Source: Nonomuraea spiralis (lineage in GTDB: Bacteria; Actinomycetota; Actinomycetes; Streptosporangiales; Streptosporangiaceae). Taken from it: 64,000 nucleotides of DNA. Positions 52,882 through 60,963 of this stretch are shown here, in pieces. Numbering within the stretch: position 1 is the stretch's first letter; each line of letters begins with the position of its first letter. The notes beneath the pieces are model-generated. The model did no database searches. It had not been told where the DNA came from and saw nothing but the letters and a program-made list of their open reading frames with translations. The DNA is taken from assembly GCF_014648435.1 (NCBI RefSeq), contig NZ_BMRC01000033.1, positions 32,242 to 96,241 of the forward strand, in the 5' to 3' direction. The translations under genes and the position numbers were made by a program.

Positions 52882-53151
52882 CTAGACCCTGGAACCGCGG
52901 CGCAGGCCGGCGACCAGGCCGACACCTACGACGGCCAGGACGACCTGCATCACCAGCTCGATCCAGTCGATACCGGGGGTCGTCTCGACGCCGAGCACCT
53001 GCGCGATGACCGTGCCCAGCAGAGCGGCAACGATGCCGACGACGATGGTGAGGATCCACCCGATGGCCTGCCTGCCGGGAAGCAGCAGGCGACCGATTGC
53101 GCCGATGACGGCGCCAATCACAATGGCGCCAAGGATGGACTGAATGGTCAT
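52882..53151 (-). CDS. GlsB/YeaQ/YmgE family membrane protein
   Basis: Protein of 89 residues: MTIQSILGAIVIGAVIGAIGRLLLPGRQ, GWILTIVVGIVAALLGTVIAQVLG and VLAVVGVGLVAGLRRG, three helices with the family's GRLLLPG loop. Stress-associated small membrane protein (transglycosylase-associated family). Tandem with a paralogue at 53250-53546. Confidence 0.88.
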   Translation of the reverse strand: MTIQSILGAIVIGAVIGAIGRLLLPGRQAIGWILTIVVGIVAALLGTVIAQVLGVETTPGIDWIELVMQVVLAVVGVGLVAGLRRGSRV

Positions 53152-53249
53152 GACACGAAACCTCCCCGTGAGGGTGAGCCGTTCACTCTCACGGGGAGCT
53201 TCGCTACCCGATCGCCGACGATTATGCGCCGGTGTTTCGAATGACCAGG

Positions 53250-53546
53250 TCAGGTCGTGGTTCGCCGGGCGTCTCCACCGCGTCCGCCGCGTCCCGCGCC
53301 CCACTTCGTCACAAGGAGCACGCCGACCACGGCCAGCACGAGCTGAAGTATGTGTTCCAGCCAGTCGATGCCCTTGGTGTCGGCCCATCCGAACGCCTGC
53401 GCGATCAGCGTTCCGATCAACGCGGCCACGATGCCGACGATGAGGGTCAGGCCGATGGACATGTTCTGCCTGCCAGGCACTATCAGCCGGGCCAGCGCAC
53501 CGACGATGGCGCCGATGACCACTGCAGACACAATCGCGCCGATCAT
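53250..53546 (-). CDS. GlsB/YeaQ/YmgE family membrane protein (paralogue)
   Basis: Protein of 98 residues from ATG 53546 with GGGGGGAG upstream. IGAIVGALARLIVPGRQNMSIGLTLIVGIVAALIGTLIAQAFGWAD aligns throughout with the gene 98 bp downstream; the tail is Gly/Arg-rich (WGAGRGGRGGDARRTTT). A local duplication. Confidence 0.88.
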   Translation of the reverse strand: MIGAIVSAVVIGAIVGALARLIVPGRQNMSIGLTLIVGIVAALIGTLIAQAFGWADTKGIDWLEHILQLVLAVVGVLLVTKWGAGRGGRGGDARRTTT

Positions 53547-53732
53547 GTGTAGCTCCCCCCGAAGACGTTCACATGTCTCAGGAGGGGACATACCCGACAC
53601 CTCGGGAAACTACCCCCTGAAGGCGGCGATCCGTACCGCGCCAGTGACGAACCGCCGCCCCCCACAGCTGGCGGGTTCGGCGACGACCCGCCGGGACACC
53701 CTCACGCATCCCATACATATGACGCGTAATGC

Positions 53733-54203
53733 CTAGGAAAGGTTGACCACGACGGCCGTGGCGACGGCGGCGATCCCCTCGCCGCGCCCGGTGAGCCCGA
53801 GCCCGTCCGTGGTGGTGGCGGAGACGCTCACAGGCGCCCCCACGGCGCCGCTGAGCGCCAGTTCGGCCTCGGCGCGCCGAGGAGCCATCTTGGGACGGTT
53901 ACCGATCACCTGGACGGCCACGTTGCCGATCTCGAAGCCCGCCGCGCGCACCTGGCGGGCGGTCTCCTCCAGCAGTGTGGCCCCGGAAGCACCCGCCCAA
54001 CGCGGGTCGGACGTACCGAACAGCCCGCCCAGATCGCCCAGGCCGGCCGCGGACAACAACGCGTCGCAGGCCGCGTGGGCGGCGACGTCGCCGTCGGAAT
54101 GGCCGTCGAGCCCCGTCTCGTCAGGCCAGCGCAGGCCGGCGAGGCTGAGCTCACGCCCTGAACCAGCCGAAGCGAACGGGTGGACGTCGACTCCGACGCC
54201 CAC
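53733..54203 (-). CDS. ispF: 2-C-methyl-D-erythritol 2,4-cyclodiphosphate synthase
   Basis: MEP-pathway enzyme of 156 residues. Metal site DVHPF (Asp and His of the N-terminal DxH) and His in DGHSDGDVAAHAACDALL, substrate loop LFGTSDPRW, and C-terminal SVSATTTDGLGLTGRGEGIAA. GTG start. Lies 17 bp downstream of carD. The usual partner ispD is not between them. Confidence 0.94.
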   Translation of the reverse strand: MGVGVDVHPFASAGSGRELSLAGLRWPDETGLDGHSDGDVAAHAACDALLSAAGLGDLGGLFGTSDPRWAGASGATLLEETARQVRAAGFEIGNVAVQVIGNRPKMAPRRAEAELALSGAVGAPVSVSATTTDGLGLTGRGEGIAAVATAVVVNLS

Positions 54204-54220
54204 CCGTGGAAGATTCGTGT

Positions 54221-54703
54221 TCAGGAGTTGAGAACCTCGTCGAGCAGGGCCTCAGCCTTGTCCTCATTGGTCTTCTCGGCGAGGGCGAGCTCGCTCACGA
54301 GGATCTGACGAGCCTTGGCGAGCATGCGCTTCTCACCCGCCGACAGGCCGCGCTCGCGGTCGCGACGCCACAGGTCGCGGACCACCTCCGCAACCTTGTT
54401 CACATCGCCGGACGCGAGCTTCTCCAGATTGGCCTTGTAACGGCGCGACCAGTTGGTCGGCTCTTCCGTGTGCGGCATCCGAAGAACATCGAAAACCCGC
54501 TCAAGGCCTTCCTGGCCGACGACGTCGCGCACCCCGACGAGTTCCGCGTTTTCTGCTGGCACCTGGACGGTAAGGTCGCCCTTGTCGACCTTGAGCACCA
54601 GGTAGGTCTTTTCCTCACCCTTGATGGATCGCGTCGTGATTGCTTCGATCCGAGCAGCCCCATGGTGGGGGTAGACGACAGTGTCGCCGACCTGGAAAGT
54701 CAT
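54221..54703 (-). CDS. carD: CarD-family RNA polymerase-binding regulator
   Basis: Protein of 160 residues from ATG 54703. N-terminal RID domain FQVGDTVVYPHHGAARIEAITTRSIKGEEKTYLVLKV binds RNA polymerase beta; the C-terminal helical DNA-binding part is PTNWSRRYKANLEKLASGDVNKVAEVVRDLWRRDRERGLSAGEKRML, with the conserved Trp that contacts the -10 edge. Stabilises open complexes. First gene before ispF. Confidence 0.95.
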   Translation of the reverse strand: MTFQVGDTVVYPHHGAARIEAITTRSIKGEEKTYLVLKVDKGDLTVQVPAENAELVGVRDVVGQEGLERVFDVLRMPHTEEPTNWSRRYKANLEKLASGDVNKVAEVVRDLWRRDRERGLSAGEKRMLAKARQILVSELALAEKTNEDKAEALLDEVLNS

Positions 54704-54954
54704 GTGACAAGTACCCCTTCCGCTGTACTCCAGGGTACCACGCATCCACAGCCTCCCGGAACAGTGAAATCCTCATAACTGCAGGTCAAAGCCGCATATT
54801 GGGGCTTGACAAGCTGTGGACAGTATGAATCGCATTTCCGGACATAGCGAATGACCTGCGGGGGTGCGGATATGACCATGGATTCAGGTGGATATGGTAG
54901 GCGCTGCCCAACACCCATGCGCCATACCCGCGCAAGACCAAGGAGAACCCGCAC

Positions 54955-55536
54955 GTGACCAGCCGTCGCTGGATTGTCGTAGCCGCCGCGTTCTTGGCAG
55001 CCCCCGTGCTGGCGGGCTGCGGGGCGGGAATCGACGCCAACACCAACAAGCCGTACGCACCGAACGAGGCGGTCGCGCTCATCGACCAGGGTGCTTATGG
55101 CACGCGCGGCATTCACATCCCGCAGGCGTTCATCCTCGGACCCGACTCCGGCGCCCAGCTCGCCTGGCGTGGCTCGGCCCCGATCTACCTCAACATCCTC
55201 AACACCGCGGGCGCGCCGGACACCCTCCAGGCCGTCTCCGCGGGCTCGGTCGCGTCCGTGAAGGTGACCGCGCCGATCCAGCTTCCCCCGAACCAGCTCG
55301 TGAACACCGGCAAGCCGCAGCCGCAGCTGATGCTTGAGAGCATCTCCACAAGCCTCAGAGGCGGCGAGAGCATCCGGCTGGACCTCCAGTTCGCCAACGC
55401 CGGGACAGTGTCCCTGAACGTGCCTGTGGTCACGCGCAGCCGTGAGTTCAAGGACTACCCCCCGGCCCCTAACGCCACCCCGGCTCCCACACCCTCGGCG
55501 ACCGCCACGTCCGAGGCCACCGAAGAGACCCACTGA
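54955..55536 (+). CDS. Secreted lipoprotein
   Basis: Protein of 193 residues from GTG 54955 with AAGGAG upstream. Lipobox VLAGC gives the acylated Cys at about 22. A beta-sandwich-like domain (about 40-165: IPQAFILGPDSGAQLAWRGSAPIYLNILNTAGAPDTLQ) resembles PCuAC/copper-chaperone-fold lipoproteins, but the Met/His copper ligands are not evident. Pro/Thr-rich tail. Function unknown. Confidence 0.8.
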   Translation: MTSRRWIVVAAAFLAAPVLAGCGAGIDANTNKPYAPNEAVALIDQGAYGTRGIHIPQAFILGPDSGAQLAWRGSAPIYLNILNTAGAPDTLQAVSAGSVASVKVTAPIQLPPNQLVNTGKPQPQLMLESISTSLRGGESIRLDLQFANAGTVSLNVPVVTRSREFKDYPPAPNATPAPTPSATATSEATEETH

Positions 55537-55546
55537 CGACATGAAA

Positions 55547-55588
55547 AACCCTTGTTCTGGTACGAACCCACGTACCAGAACAAGGGTT
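55547..55588 (-). terminator. 18-bp perfect hairpin terminator between convergent genes
   Basis: An 18-bp perfect stem (AACCCTTGTTCTGGTACG and its complement) with a 6-nt loop. On the minus strand it is followed by a run of T, so it terminates the response-regulator operon. It may also serve the plus-strand lipoprotein gene. Confidence 0.85.
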
Positions 55589-55590
55589 GG

Positions 55591-56283
55591 TCACTCCTCG
55601 GCGGCGTCGAACTTGTAGCCCAGGCCCCGTACGGTGAGGATGCAGCGCGGGTTGGACGGGTCGGCCTCGATCTTCGCGCGCAGCCGCTTGACGTGCACGT
55701 CGAGGGTCTTGGTGTCGCCCACGTAGTCGGCGCCCCAGACGCGGTCGATGAGCTGGCCGCGGGTCAGCACCCGGCCGGCGTTGCGCAGCAGCACCTCCAG
55801 GAGCTCGAACTCCTTCAGCGGCAGCTGCACCTGCTCGCCGCGCACCGCGACGACGTGCCGGTCGACGTCCATGCGCACCGGGCCGACGGCCAGGATCGCC
55901 GTCTCCAGCTCCTCCACCACGTCGCCCTGACGGCGCAGCACCGCGCGGATGCGCGCCACCAGCTCCCGCGAGGAGAACGGCTTGGTCACGTAGTCGTCGG
56001 CGCCCAGCTCCAGGCCCACGACCTTGTCGATCTCGCTGTCCTTGGCGGTCAGCATGATGACCGGCACCTTCGAGCGCTGCCGCAGCGAGCGGCACACCTC
56101 GGTGCCCGGCAGACCGGGCAGCATCAGGTCGAGCAGTACGAGGTCGGCGCCGTTGCGGTCGAACGTGTCGAGCGCCTCGGGCCCGGTCGCCGCGACCGAC
56201 ACCTCGAAGCCCTCCTTGCGCAGCATGTAGGACAAGGCGTCGGAGAAGGACTCCTCATCCTCAACCACTAGAACTCTGGTCAT
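55591..56283 (-). CDS. phoP: OmpR-family response regulator PhoP/RegX3
   Basis: Phosphate-starvation response regulator of 230 residues. Receiver: acidic pair VVEDEE, phospho-acceptor Asp in LVLLDLMLPGLPGTE, Lys in DDYVTKPFSSREL. C-terminal winged helix with LPLKEFELLEVLLRNAGRVLTRGQLIDRVWG and TLDVHVKRLRAKIE. Overlaps the kinase gene by 4 bp (ATGA). Placement opposite phoU matches the phosphate regulon of actinomycetes. Confidence 0.93.
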   Translation of the reverse strand: MTRVLVVEDEESFSDALSYMLRKEGFEVSVAATGPEALDTFDRNGADLVLLDLMLPGLPGTEVCRSLRQRSKVPVIMLTAKDSEIDKVVGLELGADDYVTKPFSSRELVARIRAVLRRQGDVVEELETAILAVGPVRMDVDRHVVAVRGEQVQLPLKEFELLEVLLRNAGRVLTRGQLIDRVWGADYVGDTKTLDVHVKRLRAKIEADPSNPRCILTVRGLGYKFDAAEE

Positions 56284-57461
56284 TTTGCGGCCTCCAGGGG
56301 AATCGAGGGTGGTACTGCCACCGCCGTCCCGCCGAAGGCGGGCAGACGGAGGGTGAAGGTGGAGCCGGAGCCTTCCTTGCTCCAGACGGACACCTCGCCC
56401 GCGTGGGCCGCGGCGACGTGCTTGACGATGGCCAGGCCGAGCCCGGTGCCTCCGGTCGCCCGTGACCTGGCCGCGTCGACGCGGAAGAAGCGTTCGAAGA
56501 TGCGCTCCAGAGACTCCTCGGGGATGCCGATGCCCTGGTCGCTGACGCTGATCTCGACGGAGTCGCCGGCCGGTCTGACGCTGACCACGACCCGCGTGTG
56601 CTCGGGGCTGTAGGCGACGGCGTTGTCGATGAGGTTGCGCAGGGCGGTGACGAGCAGCTCGTCGTCGCCCCAGATGCGCAGCCCCTCGGTGCCGCCGGTG
56701 ACCAGCGTGATGTCCTTGGCCACCGCCTTGGTGTTGCAGTGGTCGATGGCGTCGTGGACGGCCTCGTCGATGGCCACCTGGCCCGGGGTGGGTATGGGCT
56801 CGGCGCCCTGGATCCTGCTCAGCGTGATCAAGTCCTGGACGAGGTAGGTGAGCCGGGCCGCCTCGTGCTGCATGCGCCCGGCGAAGCGGGTGACCGCGTC
56901 GGGGTCGTCGGCGGCGTCCTGGATGGTCTCGGCGAGCAGGCTCAGCGCGCCCACCGGGGTCTTCAGCTCGTGGCTGACGTTGGCGACGAAGTCGCGGCGT
57001 ACGGCCTCGACCCGGCGTCGTTCTGTCTGGTCCTCGGCCAGCACCAGCACCTGGCCGTAGGAGCCGAGGGGGGCCACGCGGACGGCGAAGTTCGTCGTCT
57101 CCTGGCCGAACTTGTGACCGGCGACGTCGATCTCGCTCTCGCGGATCTCGCCGTCGCGGCGTACCTGTCTTGCCAGTGCGAGCAGCTCAGCGGCCATCAG
57201 CCTGTCGCCCTTGACCAGCCCGAACGCGCGTGCGGCCGAGCTGGCGCGCAGCACGCGGTCGTGCGCGTCGAGCACGACGGCGGACGAGGGGAGCACGGCG
57301 AGCACGGAGGCCACGCCCTGGGGCAGCGCCGCTCCGGTCTCGACGCCGTCGGCTGGATCGGTCCTCTTCGGAGCCTCGATCTGATTCCTGTAGAACAGGA
57401 CCGCCAGGGCTCCCACGACGAACCCGGCCAGGGCCGCGAAGCTCATGGCCATCTCACTCAT
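56280..57461 (-). CDS. phoR: Sensor histidine kinase PhoR/SenX3
   Basis: Kinase of 393 residues from ATG 57461, 7 nt after TAACAT. One N-terminal membrane helix (about 6-26), a PAS-like domain (about 50-150), H-box VANVSHELKTPVGALSLLAETI with the phosphorylated His, then N-box LRNLIDNAVAYSPEHT, G1 ISVSDQGIGIPEESLERIFERFFR and G2 GGTGLGLAIVKHV. Forms an operon with phoP. Confidence 0.93.
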   Translation of the reverse strand: MSEMAMSFAALAGFVVGALAVLFYRNQIEAPKRTDPADGVETGAALPQGVASVLAVLPSSAVVLDAHDRVLRASSAARAFGLVKGDRLMAAELLALARQVRRDGEIRESEIDVAGHKFGQETTNFAVRVAPLGSYGQVLVLAEDQTERRRVEAVRRDFVANVSHELKTPVGALSLLAETIQDAADDPDAVTRFAGRMQHEAARLTYLVQDLITLSRIQGAEPIPTPGQVAIDEAVHDAIDHCNTKAVAKDITLVTGGTEGLRIWGDDELLVTALRNLIDNAVAYSPEHTRVVVSVRPAGDSVEISVSDQGIGIPEESLERIFERFFRVDAARSRATGGTGLGLAIVKHVAAAHAGEVSVWSKEGSGSTFTLRLPAFGGTAVAVPPSIPLEAAK

Positions 57462-57533
57462 GCCTTCGATGTTAGGTGGCGAAGTCCAAGGGACAGACCT
57501 CTCACCTGCGGATGAACGGCCCTTTCCTGGAAA

Positions 57534-57566
57534 GTTCATCTCGCAGTAGAGGTTCGTTCATCAAGC
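57534..57566. promoter_or_regulatory. PHO box between phoR and phoU
   Basis: Three 11-bp units beginning at 57534, 57545 and 57556; the first and third start GTTCATC and the middle is degenerate. An inverted GTTCATC lies at 57511-57517. This fits PhoP direct-repeat sites (GTTCACC-type, 11-bp period) controlling both divergent units. Confidence 0.65.
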
Positions 57567-57584
57567 GGCACGTACGGTGACGAC

Positions 57585-58229
57585 ATGCGCGACGCGTACC
57601 ATGAAGAACTTGATCTCCTGACCGGCAAGCTCGTCGAGATGACGAGGCTTGTCCGCTCGGCCATCTCCCGTGCCACCACGGCCCTCCTCGACGCCGACCT
57701 CCAGCTCGCCGAGAGCGTCATCTCGCGCGACCAGGAAGTGAACGCCACGTTCGCCGACATCGAGTCGTCGATCTTCGAGCTGATGGCCAGGCAGCAGCCG
57801 GTCGCGGTGGACCTGCGAATGGTCATCACGGCGCTGCGCATGGGCACCGACCTTGAACGCATGGGCGACCTCGCCGTCCACGTGGCCAAGGTGGCCCGGC
57901 TGCGGCACCCCGACTCGGCGATTCCCCCGGAGACGCGCTCGACCATCGTCGAAATGGGGCAGATCGCCGAGAACCTGGTCACCAAGGCCGGCAGCTGCGT
58001 GGCCTCCAGGGACGTGGAGTCGGCGCTTGAGCTGGAGCAGGACGACGACGCCATGGACCGGCTGCACCGGCGGCTGTTCCGCAACATCCTGGCCAAGGAC
58101 TGGCAGCACGGCGTGGAGCCGGCGATCGACATCACCCTGATCGGGCGCTACTACGAGCGGTACGCCGACCACGCGGTACGGGTCGCGGGGGACGTCGTCT
58201 ACCTGGTGACGGGCACCCGCCCCAGCTGA
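57585..58229 (+). CDS. phoU: Phosphate-signalling protein PhoU
   Basis: Protein of 214 residues made of two PhoU three-helix repeats: ELDLLTGKLVEMTRLVRSAISRAT and DLRMVITALRMGTDLERMGDLAVHVAKVARL; then NIL...IDITLIGRYYERYADHAVRVAGDVVYLVTG, which carry the metal-binding E/DxxxD motifs. Dampens PhoR kinase when phosphate is ample. Confidence 0.95.
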   Translation: MRDAYHEELDLLTGKLVEMTRLVRSAISRATTALLDADLQLAESVISRDQEVNATFADIESSIFELMARQQPVAVDLRMVITALRMGTDLERMGDLAVHVAKVARLRHPDSAIPPETRSTIVEMGQIAENLVTKAGSCVASRDVESALELEQDDDAMDRLHRRLFRNILAKDWQHGVEPAIDITLIGRYYERYADHAVRVAGDVVYLVTGTRPS

Positions 58230-58461
58230 CGGTCCCGTACGGACACCGGCACACACTCCGCCTCTCGGACGCGGGCTCTCCCATCCCGGGACGGCCCGCG
58301 CCACTACCTCCTCCGGACGTTCCTGGTGCCCCAGAATGCCCGGCAGGCGAGGCAATTCGGCTGGACGAACCCCAGCAATGCCCTACAGACGCCTGCACAG
58401 CGTCCCGTCTCCTGGCCAAAAGCGGATGCGGTCCGGTCTCCGCCTGTGGCAGGCTCCGCCG

Positions 58462-59199
58462 GTGAATCGTGAACAGATCTCCAGGCTCGCCCATGCGGAT
58501 CATCCGATCGCGGCCCCGCTCGACGACGAATCGGTGCGCCGCCTTCTGGAACGCGGGCTCCCCCAAGGTGACTCGCGCGTGCTCGACCTCGGCTGCGGCG
58601 GCGGGGAATGGCTGCTGCGGGCGCTGGGCGCGTACCCGAAACTGCGGGCCGAAGGGGTGGACGTCGCCGAGGGCGCGCTGGCGCGGGCTCGCGAGAGCGC
58701 GGCGGCGCGCGGCGTCGGCGACCGCCTCGTCCTCCACGGCGAGGACGCCGCGGAGTTCACCTCGCCGCACGCGTTCGACCTGGTGATGAGTGTCGGGGCG
58801 ACGCACGCGTTCGGCGGCCTGCTGCCCACGCTCGCGGCCGCGCGCGAGCACCTGGCTCCCGGCGGGCGTGTCCTGGTCGGCGACGGTTTCTGGGCCCAGA
58901 AGCCGTCACCCGAGGCGGTGGAGATGCTCGGCGAGCTGACCGACCTGCCGGCCATGATGGACCGCGTCACCGCCGACGGCTGGACGCCGGTGTACGGGCA
59001 CATCAGCACCCGCCAGGAGCTCGACGACTACGAATGGGCCTGGACGGGGTCACTGGCCTCGTGGGCTCTGGACAACCCCGACGATCCAGACCATTGCACT
59101 GCGCTCACGACGGCCCACACCCATCGCGTCGAGTGGCTGCGCGTCTACCGGGACGTCTTCGGGTTCGTCACCATGATCCTGCGCCCGACGTCCGAATGA
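58462..59199 (+). CDS. Class I SAM-dependent methyltransferase
   Basis: Protein of 245 residues from GTG 58462, 6 nt after CAGGCT. VLDLGCGGGEWLLRALG (motif I), AEGVDVAEGALARARE (motif II), LVMSVGATHAFGG and HLAPGGRVLVGDGFW (motif III). The C-terminal part with TRQELDDYEWAWTGSLASWALDN resembles a common actinobacterial methyltransferase group of unknown substrate. Confidence 0.87.
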   Translation: MNREQISRLAHADHPIAAPLDDESVRRLLERGLPQGDSRVLDLGCGGGEWLLRALGAYPKLRAEGVDVAEGALARARESAAARGVGDRLVLHGEDAAEFTSPHAFDLVMSVGATHAFGGLLPTLAAAREHLAPGGRVLVGDGFWAQKPSPEAVEMLGELTDLPAMMDRVTADGWTPVYGHISTRQELDDYEWAWTGSLASWALDNPDDPDHCTALTTAHTHRVEWLRVYRDVFGFVTMILRPTSE

Positions 59200-59216
59200 C
59201 GGCGTGTCCCGGCCGG

Positions 59217-59645
59217 TTACGTCCCGAGATCGCCCGTCTGGTTCCGGCACACGTGCCGCCCCGCTAATTCGCCCCAGACAGCGGCGGCACGGGCGTACGG
59301 CCCCCTGGCGGTCTCCTCGTAGGCCCCTTGCCCGGTGACGCGCCGTACGAAGAACTGCGCCGCTTCGAAGCACAGGACGTACTCCTCGCAGCAGGACGCC
59401 TCGACCACGCGCAGGAGCCCGCGCGGGACGTGGGGCTCCCATGAAGGCAGGGCGGTGCAGTTCACCTGGAGTTCCAGCTTTGCCGGCGAAAGGAAGGGGC
59501 AGGAGCGCTCAGTCCCGGCAGATGTGCTCACATTCCATGCAGCATAGGCATCACAGCCCAGAACGGCCCACATATTGCGGTGTCCGGTATCGGTAAACGC
59601 TGCCCGGCGAAAAGGGAGGCGAGGGGACCGGGAGTCCCCCCGCAC
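59217..59645 (-). CDS. Hypothetical protein, 142 aa
   Basis: Cys-rich soluble protein: LELQVNCTALPSWEPHVPRG, EASCCEEYVLCFEAAQFFVRRV and GRHVCRNQTGDLGT. Met25 (59573) or a later start is more likely than 59645. Coding status is moderate: the C-terminal half looks like protein, the N-terminal part does not. Confidence 0.4.
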   Translation of the reverse strand: MRGDSRSPRLPFRRAAFTDTGHRNMWAVLGCDAYAAWNVSTSAGTERSCPFLSPAKLELQVNCTALPSWEPHVPRGLLRVVEASCCEEYVLCFEAAQFFVRRVTGQGAYEETARGPYARAAAVWGELAGRHVCRNQTGDLGT

Positions 59646-59668
59646 CGGCGGGCGAAGCCCCTACGGCT

Positions 59669-60412
59669 TCAGCGGCCCTGGTTGGCGACTGCCTCGATGG
59701 CGGCCTTGGCGGCTTCCGGGTCGAGATAGCGGCCGCCCCGCACCCGCGGCCTGAAGTCGGCGTCCAGGTCGTACACCAGCGGGATGCCCGTCGGGATGTT
59801 CAGGCCGGCGATGTCCTCGTCGCCGATGCCGTCGAGGTGCTTGACCAGGGCCCTCAGGGAGTTGCCGTGGGCGGTCACCAGGACCGTGCGGCCCGCGGCC
59901 AGGTCGGGGACGATCTCGTCGTACCAGTAGGGCAGCATGCGCTCGACGACGTCCTTCAGGCACTCCGTGCGCGGCATGAGCTCCGGCGGGAGCAGGGCGT
60001 AGCGGGGGTCGCCGACCTGGGAGTATTCGTCGTCGTCCGCGATGGGCGGCGGCGGCACGTCGTACGAGCGGCGCCAGAGCATGAACTGCTCGTCGCCGAA
60101 CTCCTCGCGCGTCTGGGCCTTGTTCTTGCCCTGGAGGGCGCCGTAGTGGCGTTCGTTGAGCCGCCAGCTCCGCCGGACCGGGAGCCAGAGCAGGTCGGCC
60201 TCGCCCAGGGCGAGCTGGGCCGTCTGGATCGCCCGGGTCATGAGGCTGGTGTGCAGGACGTCGGGGCGCACCCCGGCCTCCTGGAGGAGCCGGCCGCCGC
60301 GGCGCGCCTCGTCCTCGCCCTTGGCCGACAGGCTGACGTCCACCCAACCGGTGAACAGGCCCTTCGCGTTCCAGTCGCTCTCACCATGCCGTAGCAGCAC
60401 CAAAGTCGCCAT
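59669..60412 (-). CDS. gpmA: 2,3-bisphosphoglycerate-dependent phosphoglycerate mutase
   Basis: Interconverts 3- and 2-phosphoglycerate in glycolysis. 247 residues. Phospho-acceptor His in LLRHGESDWNAKGLFTGW, LNERHYGALQGKNKAQT, catalytic Glu region and VTAHGNSLRALVKHL with the second His. Standard length. Confidence 0.95.
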   Translation of the reverse strand: MATLVLLRHGESDWNAKGLFTGWVDVSLSAKGEDEARRGGRLLQEAGVRPDVLHTSLMTRAIQTAQLALGEADLLWLPVRRSWRLNERHYGALQGKNKAQTREEFGDEQFMLWRRSYDVPPPPIADDDEYSQVGDPRYALLPPELMPRTECLKDVVERMLPYWYDEIVPDLAAGRTVLVTAHGNSLRALVKHLDGIGDEDIAGLNIPTGIPLVYDLDADFRPRVRGGRYLDPEAAKAAIEAVANQGR

Positions 60413-60451
60413 GCGGCCAATCCTATGGCCGCCGTGCCGGGCGCCTGGAGG

Positions 60452-60931
60452 TCACTGCCCTGGGTCGGCGAAACGAGCGAAAGCCTGGAGGTTTGCCAGG
60501 GATTCGCCGCGTTTGGCGCGCCACTCCCACTCCCGCCTGATGGAGGAGGCGAAGCCCAGCTCCAGCGCCCGGTCGAACCAGTCGTCCGCGTACGTCAGCA
60601 CGCAGCCGAGCAGGCGGTCGACCTCCTCCTCCGTGACGGCGGCCAGCGGCACCCGGCCGACCAGGTAGACGTCGCCCACCGGGTCGAGGGAGAAGTGCAC
60701 GCCGTACATGCCGCCGTTCTTGCCGAGGATCCAGCGGTAGAACTCCTCGTGGTTCTCGTCCGGCTGCCGGCAGAAGAACGCCTCGACGTGCAGCACCCGC
60801 TCGCCGACGATCAGCCAGGTCATGGTGGCGAGCTTGTGCTGTCCGGGCAGTTTGACGAGGAACGCCCCGGGCCGCGGCTCGTCGTAGGAGACGTCCGCGG
60901 CCTTGAGCGCGGCTTCGACGACATCACGCAT
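60452..60931 (-). CDS. YbjN domain protein
   Basis: Protein of 159 residues from ATG 60931, 7 nt after TAAGCT (leaderless pattern). GAFLVKLPGQHKLATMTWLIVGERVLHVEAFFCRQPDENHEEFYRWIL and LYGV-like MYGVHFSLDPVGDVYLVGRVPL match the YbjN fold (type III chaperone-like). Common beside mshA and gpm in actinomycetes; role unknown. The much longer frame continuing upstream is antisense-type sequence over mshA. Confidence 0.88.
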   Translation of the reverse strand: MRDVVEAALKAADVSYDEPRPGAFLVKLPGQHKLATMTWLIVGERVLHVEAFFCRQPDENHEEFYRWILGKNGGMYGVHFSLDPVGDVYLVGRVPLAAVTEEEVDRLLGCVLTYADDWFDRALELGFASSIRREWEWRAKRGESLANLQAFARFADPGQ

Positions 60932-60963
60932 GGGACCCAGCTTAGGAGTGCGTGACGTACCGG

